A stretch of DNA of 64,000 bases from Branchiostoma belcheri (Eukaryota > Chordata > Leptocardii > Amphioxiformes > Branchiostomatidae), in NCBI RefSeq assembly GCF_001625305.1, contig NW_017804020.1, forward strand, positions 2,955,896 to 3,019,895, given 5' to 3'. How positions within the stretch are numbered: the stretch's first letter is position 1; every line of letters starts with the position of its first letter. Below the pieces are notes generated by a model. The model had not been told where the DNA came from. It searched no databases and was given only the letters and a program-made list of their open reading frames with translations. Made by a program: the position numbers and the translations under genes. Shown one piece after another: positions 12,301-24,300 of this stretch.

Positions 12301-15300
12301 AGGATCTTGGAGTGTTCCTCCTTGGCTGCCAGGGACTCCTTTAAGACGTCGATGTGTTGCTGCTGGTCCTTGAGCTGGTTGTGCATGGTGTCCACCTTAG
12401 TCTGCATGGTCAGCATCTCCGTCTCCTTCTTGTTCAGTTCAGACTTGAGCTGGTCAATCTAAAAAAAAAACAAGGCATGACAAGGAAACATGCTTTTAGA
12501 GTGATGACAGGCATAAATCCTGCTAACCCTAAACTCTAAGAGGCCTGTTCAATGCAGATTCAAAAAAGTTGTTACTCAACATGGCAGCTTGTATGTGGCA
12601 CATACAAGATGCATTGTAAAATCACCATTGCTACGAGGGTAAAAATGACACAGTTAAAAAAAAACATAGCTGTCAGATCTTACAATCTAGCAATGACATC
12701 AACATAAAGAGTCATTCAACTGCAAACTTCATAACTGGAACTACGAGTGAAATTTCACCAAATTCCTATGTCTATTGTTAGGCTGACTGGAAAGGTTAGT
12801 ATACGCTACAATTTCTACATAGTGATCTACAGGTATGAATGATGCAGTAACTGTAAGTCTGTGGAGTGCAGGGGTAAATAGACCCATCACCATGTCAGCT
12901 ACCCACTCTAAACACCTGACAAAGGAAAAAGCAGACAGATGCGTTACATTTCATTAGACCGTAATGACTTTCTACATGATGGAGTGACATTTTCTGTCAT
13001 CCTGAATGATATCATATCAAACACAGCTGCTCATCTACTACAGGAAAGGCGCCTGAGAAATGATGGGATAGGAAAAAACATTAGGGTCAGAAGCAGCAAG
13101 AAAGAGTTCCCATCACCCTGACCAGCAGTGCATCACTACTTTACTGCCACCATAGTAACCATCACCATAGTAACCATCACCGGGTGGTACCTTGTTCAGC
13201 ACGAAGGCCTCTGCCCGGGGAGACAGAGGGGTCATGTTTTCCCATGGAGGCGAAGCGTTACTATCATCCGAGGTATAACTGCCATTTTCCTGGGAAGAGA
13301 AAAGGACTTATCTCTTGTCAATCTCTCCGGATCTTGTGTTTTAGGTGCAGATGTAATGGAAAATTCCAACAGTAGCTGCCATACTGCCCTTACACACACG
13401 TACATGTACATGTACATGTATACTGCACTTACACATATATGCATATGAGACCACGAAAGGACTGTTGGAATAGCAGGAGCCCTGATGCATCAATTGAACG
13501 ACTGCCCGTTGATCCGTCCATTGAACGGTCCGTCCGTTTATACTGTATCACAGCTGCCATAGACCGAGATGATATGAAATACCTTTTATATGATATCTTA
13601 GGCAACTATTAAAAATAATTTACCACACATTTCTCAAAATAATAGCATCATCATCAGCTGCTCATGGTCCAAGCAATCGATTTTCTTAATGTTATTAGTG
13701 AATATTATGAGAAGAGGGCATTTTTTGTGCAAATGACAAGTTTTACCTTGTTCTTCATGAACTTGGAGTGGGACTTGTAGACCTCGAGCTGTTTGACTTC
13801 CTCCTCTCGCTCTTCTGAACTGACGGCACCGTTAGACCGCAGCGACATCAGGTCCTCCTCAAACTCCCGCAGCTGCTTCTCCAACTGACTGATCTTCTTC
13901 TCCTGTTAAGTGAGTTAAAAGACCAAGTGAATACAAGTAGATGTGTTAGACATTCGTGGGCATGATAAAGAATGCTTTCATGTATTATACTTTTGTCTGC
14001 AACAATTGAATCATCTAATTTTTGAAAACAAAATATGAATTGACCTGTATCCCAAAACAGTAACAGGTTGTCTACAGAGGTTGCCCCTTTTCTATCTCCT
14101 AACCCCATTTTCTATCTCCAAACCAGCAAAGTCTTTGAGAAAACATCAAGCCTTAGTACTCTCATACATGAAGGAAGTAAAAATGACGAATTTTTAAAAG
14201 GACCTGCCCCTGAGGCATTGCCAAAATGTGATGGGTACACACTCTCTATTCTCAACAAATCCAATGAAGAGCGAGAGGCATTGCCATAATGTAATGGGTA
14301 CACACACTCTATTTTCAATAAAGCCAATCAAGAAAATTCTGTGTCTACTTCTTAACAAGTTGCCTACCTTGGACTCAATGATGGCCTGCAGTGCGGTGAC
14401 CTTGGGGAGGTCGTTCTGCTGACCGTTGCGCTGCATGTGGTGGTGACCGTGGGAACCGTGGGAGCGGAGTTGGTGGCTGTTGTCCGAATACTTCAGGAGT
14501 TCCTGCGAAATACAGTCAGACACACCAGCCATGGTTGTAGGACCAAAAATACACAAACTAAATTGTGAAGAAATAACCGTCACATTGGCATTTCCACAAA
14601 AAAGTAAAGCTCCTCAGACTATTATGTAGGGTTCTCACTGGGGTATTTGAGCATAGGGACCCCATACACTATGATTTTGGACCCCCTATGCTATGATTTA
14701 AACCAGCATAGGGGTGTTTCTTTTGCGGAAGAAACAGACTATAGTAAACAGTTTCTTACCCTTCATAAATCTTTGTGACCCTTAATATAATAAATCTTTA
14801 CAAAATCAAAATTTGACTTTACAATGAAGCTATAACATAAAACATAAAATTTGTTCCCCTTTCGGGACTCATGTCTTTGGGACTCAATATGGGGCTTGCA
14901 TCACAAAGAGTTGTCCTTCTGTACCTGACCCGTGCCATGAAAAAATTCTGGTGAGAACCCTGTATACGTAACCGCAGGAAGTACAATGTAACAGGTCGCA
15001 CCTCCTTCAGGTTGTTGATGTCCCTGTCCCGCTGCTCCAGGCTGGACTCCAGGTGTGTGACTTTGGCCTCGGCTTCGATCATCTTGCTCTTGACGCGGTC
15101 GTAATCCCCCCTCTCCTCCTCCATACTCTTCATGGCTAACCCTTTACTCTGCAGCATTTCTAACAGCTTCTTGATCGACTCGTCTCGTGCGGACAGCGTC
15201 TGTTTCTGCGTCTCGATGCGAATCTCCAACTCCTCCACCGTCTTGCGCAGAAGGAACAGTTCCTTGTTTTTCCGCTCGTTTTCCGACCACAAGGTTTCAT

Positions 15301-18300
15301 AGTCCAGGTCTGACTGGGAGGAGGAGGTTCCGGGTTTGACTGTCCCCTCCTGGAAGAGTTGGTTGAGGTCTCGCTGGGTTCGCAGTTCATCTTGTAGGGC
15401 CTGGATAGTCAGTTGGTGGTGCTGTAGAAATACAATAAGACTCACATTGAGCATCTCAACCTCATAACTTGACACATTATGCATTATGATGTAAACTGCA
15501 TTCAGTGAGCTGTTTGATACTGTACCTGAAGAAAATGTATGTTAGTGATGTGCATTACATCAAATTTTAAAACAACACTGATATATTGAGTGAGCTTCTT
15601 TGTAAATCACTGATGTATGATTCTAGAGTGACAACCATCCAAGGTAATTTGGTGTTAATTTAGTATTTCAAGGACCACTGCTTGTTTTCAGTGTTAATGT
15701 CCTTTCATCTTTTTACTTATCTATATCAGTAGATCTATATCCCTGAACCCTGTCATCTTGGACAAAAAAGTTAGTAATTTAAACATTTCAAATGTTTCTT
15801 AAAGATTTCAAACCAGCATCAGGTGAATGACCTGAGCCACCTTGCAAGTAATGGTACTAGGCAACACATGATTTATTTGTTTTATGGTGCAGCTGAAATG
15901 GAAATCTGCTTATTCGTTTGTCAACCATTTGCTTGTACTGGCTAATAATTAAATTATTAATATGTGAAAAACACAACAGGGGGGATAGGGATGAGTGCAT
16001 GACTTCAAAGGACAAGTGACACGCAGAATACAAAGACCAATTTGTCTTATATTACATACATGTATGTTTATGCCTGCATGTATGTATGACTTTTTGTATG
16101 GTATTTTGGCACAGAATCTATACCAAAATCAAAGTCAAGCAAATATACTTTAATACATGTATTAAAAATTGTCTTGAAAAAAGTATACATTACAAGAGAA
16201 TCTAATAACTTAAAGGTTAATTTGATATTGGAAGATGTGACAATAAAGTTCCAGTATATCAAAATCTAAAATCACTCATGATCTTAATGATTCATTTTGT
16301 AACATTTGAATGAATATCTGTCCCTGAAAAGACACCCTCACTACTTAACACAACTACTGTGTTATCTAAGTGAATAAAAATAATCATGCAGCAAACCATA
16401 ACATGATCAATGTGAAGTACCCCGTTCAGTTTTACAACCATGAATGTGCAACCAATTTTCCGGCCCTTTGGCTGTTCTGGACAATGCACTTTTGCACCTG
16501 ACTGGTGGCTATATTCACCTGGGAGCAATTACCCAGGTCATCAAATATTCATGCTCTGTAGGCTTAAATGAAATGAGCAGCAGCATTTCAGACTTATGCC
16601 TTTTTTTATCCATCTTACATTGGGCCATGCAAAATTGCACCAAATAAAATGAAATTAAATATACTTCAAGCAGTGAGTGTGACAACTTTTTCTTATTTGG
16701 ATGTGGACTTTTCCCGTATTATGATAAGCAATCAAAATATGTGTTTGCCTATTACTCATAAAAGACAATCACATTTTCTATTTCAGTCTTAGTATGCTCC
16801 CTGTGTAACACCTACATGTATCTGCCAACAAATTTTCCAACTTAGAATTTTCCTTCAGGCAGGCAATTATGGTTGGTGAGCCTTTCAGCAAATTTAGGGG
16901 AGGGGGGCAGGAAAAAGCGAGAAAGGGGTCAGAATTGCATCAGATCATCAAGAAAAGGAACTCAAACTTTGTGTATCAGTTAATGAACTGGAAACTTTAC
17001 TCAGGGCTTAGTCATCACTGTTATCCTTAGCTACAGTTTCATGCCTATTATCTCACAATTATCTCTGGAATGCACTGACTAGAGTTGATGAGTTGACATG
17101 GACATTTCTGGGTCATGGGGCCTGCAATCTCCCCCCAAATGTGAGGGTAATTGCAACACTGGACTCCAATCAGTACCCTAAAGAAACCAATTATTGAAAG
17201 ACTGTGTGGCCTGTGTCTTACATACAGTAGTAGTGAGTAAGCAGGGGAGTGCGTAACCAGGGTTTAATGACATCAGGTCTAGCACAGTCATAAAATGAAC
17301 GAATTCAAAGTGGATATTTGAAGCTTTTAGGAATATGGTCATATGGACATAGGAATGGACATGGGAATGCTGCTTTTATGCTAAGGTCATGATTCCAGGC
17401 AGTTTCAGGGAATGAAAAGTATAATGTAAAATAAAAGACAACAAACACAAAAAAGATAATCATGAGTACTAATCATGAGTACAATCTCAGTGTGTATCTC
17501 CTTCAGTTTCTTCACAGATTTGTTGTATTACAATACAATGTTGTAATATACATTTCAGCACAAAGGACAGCACCACTGGATGTTGATGTGACCATCATTA
17601 TGGCACACATCAAATTTCCTTGTATCTCCTTCAGTTGCTTCAAAGATTTGCTGTATTACAAAACTATGTTGTAATATACATTTCAGCACCAAGGACAGCA
17701 CCACTGGATGTTGATGTGGTATCATTATGGCACATATCACATTTCCTTGAGAAAAAACTGCTTGTGTAGCTGGATGTTGGGTTGCTACTAGGGTTGGACC
17801 TAATCCTTTTAGCGACCATTTATACATTCGTAATACTATGCGAATAAATTGAGCCCAACATGACCATTTGAAAGGCTGAATAATCTATTCCATACGCTAG
17901 TACCGGTAAAAAGAGGGATGTTCTAAACATCACAAAAAAATCTATATTTTCATATCAAGACCAATACAATGCAAGTTCTAAATATTGTTAATTAAATGCA
18001 TCCTAATATTTCAATTTACAACATAAAGGCAAGTAGCCCACTGAACATGTCCTTATCGCAACAAGTTAGATATGCGTAACTTGCAAAAGCCTGACTACAG
18101 CACAATGAGTAATGTTACAGCGGCTTCTTAATTCCCTGTCTGTCTACCTCCTTTAGTCAATACATGGTAGTTCTGTAGCTACAAGTTCTTCCTTCTGAGC
18201 TGTTTCTGGCTACATAACCATACATCATGCACCTGTGGGTCCAGTGTTACCCTTTCTCCCATCTATTGTATCCCCCATGGCACACTCCTATAAACTGCCG

Positions 18301-21300
18301 AGGTAACGTGGACATTTATTTCTCTTTCATCTGCAATCCCTGGTGTCATTAGCTGACGCCTCCAGGACAGAAGATGGCTTGCCAAGCTTTGCTGCTCACA
18401 AAAGCAAATGTGAATCTAATTCCATCCCCAGAGGAGTCAGACATCTTGAGACAATATCAGGGCAAAGACAGATGCTGACACAAGCAAAGTAGAAGAGAGA
18501 GCAGTTTCTCATGTCTGGCCTGGGTCTCTTTGGTTCAATGTAACCCTAGGCTGGAAGTAATTTGATCTGACGTCTCTGACTTCATGTCCATAAGGAGAGA
18601 TGACAACAAAAGTTTCCATATCCCTAATTGGTCTACCGGTTTAATTAGCCTAAATCAAAATGGCAAAAGTAGCAGAACAGTTGGAAACAAAATACAATCC
18701 CTGCAGGAGTCTTTATTGGCAAGAGATGTTGCTGCGTCTTCCAAATGATGGACGAAACACTTGGAAAGAAATATTAAGGCTTTGTCTTCTGTTATTGCTC
18801 ATCCGAACGGCAGGATTGATCGTGTGCCAACTTGGCACCGGTTTCTTCTCCCATTAGACTCTGCGAACATTGCCTTGAAATGTCTGGAGCACAGAAGGTG
18901 GCAATTCATCCTGACAGGCCCAGGTAGCAAATGCAGGTAATAACACATGAGTAATGACTTCCTGTCATCACAGCTTTATGAGAAAACTTTTCTATGACAG
19001 ATTCACAATAAACCGTCTGCCAACATGGTCTTTTCCACCATAGATGTATGTATGTAAACAATGTTATTATCATATGCCACAGCAAGCAGCATCCTGAAAA
19101 AATGGAATGGAATCTTCTAATTAAAGATTAACAAATGGCAAAGAATGATGACTTTGCTACAGATACTAAAAGAAATATGTATCAAATGTGGGATCTTCAA
19201 AACTGACTACAATACTTACATGTACATGTATGAGAACTATTCTGATCTGTGGATCTAGTAGTACCAATGTTTGAGAAGGTAGTTCAATACAAACAGTTAA
19301 CTAGAGATGGTTTGGGCCTGAACAGTCTGCAGACAGAGTACAATGCAGATTACTGCATGGAATGCAGGAAACTTTAAATTAGAGCTGCTGTACCTGCTAC
19401 TATCAAGCTAATGAGATATACATACTAGAAGAACATATTTGAGGCAAACTTGAAGTTGACTGCCATTGGAACAACGAGACACAATGGTATCCATACATAG
19501 AAGAAGTACTTAGCCAGCAGCCACCTTTCACCTGCAGCAGAATCTAGATGTGATTCAGAATGGTGTCATAAATTTGGGAGTTGCAGGAGCTGCAGTTACT
19601 TGATTAGTTGAGCCGAAGGTCAGTCATAGAGCTATTGTGAGCTGAGTCTCCAAGCAAATCTGTCGCTGTGTCAATGAGATTGGAACTACTGTTACTAATG
19701 GACACTGCATGAGACAGGGTGAGGCTTGTGGATCGGTGATCTAGTGGCCTACAGGAGATATATTGTCAGTAAGAGTTCTGCATCTTGGATTTATGGGAGA
19801 CTTTACTTCATTGATTTTGGGATTCACCAAGTGGCAGAGTAGGGACCTAAACTACATGTACCAGAACCATTACTAATGATGCCTGCAGGTGAACTTTTGT
19901 GAATGAGCCTTCCAGACATGCAGGAGACGGCAAAATTCCCAGGGATTACCCGACTGGCAGCAAGCCTAATCCATTATGAAAAGTGGCAATGAAAGTGGAA
20001 AATCTACCCTTCCGAAGGAGGTGTTAGGCTGGCATTCGGCTGTGGATGAGATAAAACTCATATTTATTCCACATTCACCAGAGGCACTGGTGCACTTGAC
20101 CTTTACTGAAGCATCCAATTCAGTCTTAATCCTACTGAATCAGATATAGTCAACTTTGTGCAAGAGAAAACCTGCTGAAGAAAATTCCCATTTTCGTGCT
20201 AGTGTGAACAGAGACTATTATTATATGATGGAACTCTTTAATATATCACACAAATGGCAGGATGTGTTAGTTGTAAATCCAAAGTATTTACTGTGCCAGA
20301 AGAGATGTCTGGAATTGACAAGAGACCATCAGAGCCAGTTGAGACATGCTACACTGAGTAGAACTGCTTACATAGTAAGGAAGCCAAAATACCATGATCT
20401 GACAGGGCAAATTTGCAACAAGCATGCTTGCGAGATCACAGACAGTCTGACTGGTACCCAGAAATTGAAAGATATGTGATTTACATGCACATATTCAATA
20501 AAATTGGGATAACTGAAGTCTAGCCAATTTTTAATTGTGTGTCATTAGTTTTGGCATTTAGACAGTTGGGGGTGTATCCGAGCAATACAGGTTTTTGTAG
20601 CCAGACAACTCTTATGGTTGATTAACCTATTAAGGGCACACAGCATGATATTCTACCATAGCAAAACGTGATCTCACAAGCTTAGTGGACTCTTCTTTTC
20701 TGCAGATACATTGTGTGTTAATGCACACTCAGCCTGATCATGCGCCACTATGGGCCAGATGTGGACATTACCATAACTTTATGTAACTCTTGATCTTGTG
20801 AAAAACCAGTGACTGTGCCTGAAATGTTTGTAACAAACATAGAATTGTTTGTAACAAACATAAAATTGTTTGTAACAAACATAGAATTGTCATGTGACCA
20901 ATACTTACATGTACTTTTCTTTTTAATTCACCCAGGTCTCGTATCCTGGGGCTGCTGCTTCTACATCTGCCAATGTGCTTTTTCTCCTGACTCGTGTCAT
21001 TGACAGGTCTAGATCTCTTGTACACCATGCTGTCTTTTTCCTCGGTACTAGTCATCCTTCCATGCAACATTTCATCCCTGTCATTGGCAGCTACTTTTCT
21101 CAAAATTGCATTCCTGTCTTCTGTTTTGACAGTTTGGTGATATGTAGTCTCATTTCCATCCCCTTCACTGCGCGTCCTGACAAAAAATCTGCCATCCATA
21201 TTGCCAGTCCTGTCGTATGACATTTCCTTCTCGTGTCTCGGGCTAACAATTCGCTCATACACCGTTCCACTGCTGTCTAAGGTACTGAACATCACATCCA

Positions 21301-24300
21301 AGTTTCCAGTGCTGATGGACATATATGTCCTGTCTCTACACAGATCCATACTACCTCTCCCACTGCATGACATGCCTCCTTTGTCCCTGGTACTGACTGC
21401 CATATCAAAATACCCCATATTAATTGCCCTGTCATTTGATGCTCCCTCCTTATCACTTGCGATAATTGTTCTGTCATACAATGTTCCATCCCTACCTGAT
21501 GTCGTTGTCTTTAGGTCCAAACACTGATTTCTCTGCCTATCAGTTGCCTTCCTTAACCCATATTTCGTACTCTCTTTTTCAGCAAAATACATCTTTTCTG
21601 GTCTATCGTAAAGCACAGAATTCTGCCTGCCGGTCTGATAGTAATTATCCTTCATGCCCTTGTAATCGGGGTCATTTCTAACAATAGAATGCATGTCCTT
21701 AGCTGCATGTTCCTGCTCCAACTTAGGCCCTGCATGAAGCTGTCCTCCCTCTTTCTCTACTTGGACACCTCCTCCCTCTGCATACCAGTGCTGCTTGAAC
21801 TTGGGTCCGTACTGTCGGCATAGTCCCCCCGATCCTTTCCCCAGTCCCCCCTGCTGCATCTCTGAATATTTTGTCTGACTAATAACCTTTGAAAATCACA
21901 GAAATGGCCTACCAGAGGGTATTCCTGGGGTTTCCATGACACTATATTTCAGCAAAATCTGGATCTGCTGAGGTAAGATGAGTGCAGTGATGTAGCAAAA
22001 TAGGCTCTGGACATTTCCTCTATAGTATATGTAACAAACTTTACAAGCCTTGGGTCCATATGCAACTATCTGTCCCCAAAGATAAAACCAATGTTGAACA
22101 AACCCCCTACAGAGCTTCCATGTTATTACGTCCTTCAGCATGTGCCCTATAATGTGCGGGTTTGCTAATTATCACTCTGCACCATGAAGGGCATCTACAG
22201 GCCACGAGGACTGGCAACTTCATCTCATCAATGAGCAGCAGAATCCACTTCAACACATTAGGGCCACCTCCACACACCACAATGACGTGGTAAGGCATCA
22301 CGTGGCACCGCCGCAGTCCCCATAATTACCACATATGGCCTTTCTCATTGCCAATAAAGGCTAAACTCTTTTAACATTGTCACTACAAAACATTTCAGCA
22401 TCCATATATTCATCTGTGATTGATACTAGCAATGAAATTTCTATGATACATTTTCTCCCGTGATGTTCTAGAAGAAATCAACAGTAATCTACCAGTAGTT
22501 TTTATTATGCATTCTGTATGCCCGTGGGCTTTATCTGTAAGCTATGCATGCACTTTGCACTTACAAAGTGCATGAAGCTATTGAATCAAATGGTGACAGA
22601 GTGCATGGCTTGTTGAATGCAGTTCATATACATTGTATATTGCTAGTACAGATCGCTGTGGTGGGTTATAGAGTACAAAGACACAAATCAACACCTGTGC
22701 CCATATTGTGACAAACTTTTCCTATCAGGCTTATGGAATATGAATGGTTTCCAGTGAGGCCTGATAAACAACCCTTCGAGAAGTCCGCTCACTGGAAAAT
22801 TGGACAGCGATGGCCAGGGTCAAGACCCAGGTCTACATGTGTGAGCAACATACTAAAGTTGCAGAGTTTGTACCAATTCTGCTTGGGAAGGAGGGGGTGA
22901 GGTGTAGTTGTGTAGTGTCATATTGTACACAAATGTATGTCACAAATGTAATGATCAGTTCTGAGTTTGTAATTCAATCAGCATTCAAGTAGAGGTACCA
23001 ACATTACTCTACCATGTATTTTAGCATACATGCATTTAGTACTATGAGAAGATAGTAAGTTATGGATGTCCTTGTACTAAAAGTAAAAAGTATATCAAAC
23101 TTGAGATTTATGACATGAGCAGAATGATGTAAATGTATTATATAACCTTTGCTATGTGGAATCAGTCATGATAGGTACTAAGTACTGTAGGTACTACCAC
23201 TATATTTTTCCATGATTAAGAAATTCTAACTAACAGCACCAACAAGCATCTTTGATGTGTGATTTACAAATTTAATTGTCACATATTCCATCACAAATGT
23301 ACTTATGTAGTGTCCTTTTCAGCTGGGGACCTTAGTGGATGGTTCAATGTACATAATGGTGGAGAAAATTGACGGGACATATGAAATTCTCTGAATGGGT
23401 CTGGAGTGTGCAGATATCGATTTGTGACAGAGATTTGCATTTGGGAATGCCCCCCTCCCCTCCTCTCAAGCGGATATCCCTCCGCTGAATCAATTCTCCT
23501 TCCTCCTCTAATTAGAGGTCATAGATCCTGTCAAGGTTGATTTCATACTGCCTCCTCCCGATATTCATGTCTTGGTGAGTGTTCTCCCAGGCATGGTGTG
23601 ACCTCCTTGACCTTCCCTGGTGATTAGTGCGTAGGAATGACCTCTGCTCCCAGGAGGCAATGATGTGTTGCAGGGGTCACAACACATCATCAGCCTTCAG
23701 GTGCAAGCCAGACTTGGAATTGAACTGGCGATGTATCCCATTAGGTGTTACAAGTGCATGCTCCACCACAACTCTGCATCCATTCACTTCCCTTTCCTTC
23801 TAGCCGAAGGCGTATTCAAAACTTTCTTGTGGTTTCAATGTTCAATATATCTAGTTGCAGTACGTACTTCCAAACCTTTTTCGAGGAAATCATGTACATG
23901 TAATGCGATATATCCACTATTATATATTGTGCTGCTTGACATACCACCAGCAGAACTTGTAAATTCATGTTCATGGTTGGCCTTTCAAGGAAAAATCTTG
24001 TCAAGTAAGAGGCAAGAAAGTTTGGTCATACATGTACCTCTAAGTCACCTTCAACTTTACAGTTGTCATTTAGAATCTGGAAACTTTTTTTTATGATGCC
24101 AATTCTATATACCACGGAAGGGTGGGGTCAGCATGAATATTTCATGATGCAGCATTTCTAACATCCTGCAGGCCTAGACCCCCCCGGGTCAAACCAGCAG
24201 GGGTTCCAGCAATTTATTACCTGACAGCTTACCGACGTGTTTACGTTAGGCTTACCTGAGGATGATTTAAGGTCTTAACAGGCATGTTTTTAGCAAGATA

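Larger units (their letters stand above)
12459..13746 (-). other. ERC intron containing the 33-codon cassette
   Basis: Outside the cassette and the 15-bp tandem repeat it holds an ACATGT run (13399-13420) and CCGTCC-type repeats (about 13500-13540). Confidence 0.75.
17493..17748. repeat. 128-bp tandem duplication carrying RE1-like sites
   Basis: Two copies (17493-17620 and 17621-17748) both begin TGTATCTCCTTCAGTT and run through the RE1-like core, CACCACTGGATGTTGATGTG and ATTTCCT. Copy 1 has lost one core cytosine of the RE1 motif. Confidence 0.85.
15422..20908 (-). other. ERC intron 1, 3' portion
   Basis: The last 5.5 kb of the giant intron in transcript order. It holds the RE1-bearing 128-bp duplication. 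The rest is AT-rich without recognisable genes; the plus-strand frames at 16444, 18660 and 20156 are short and motif-free. Confidence 0.75.

Noticed and set aside
14819..15001. Extension of the ERC frame beyond LKE into RPVTLYFLRLRIQG
   Set aside because: This is intronic read-through past a GT donor into dispersed repeat family B.
23665..24096. 143-codon plus-strand frame
   Set aside because: No recognisable domain and no splice context. Composition is that of translated AT-rich intron.
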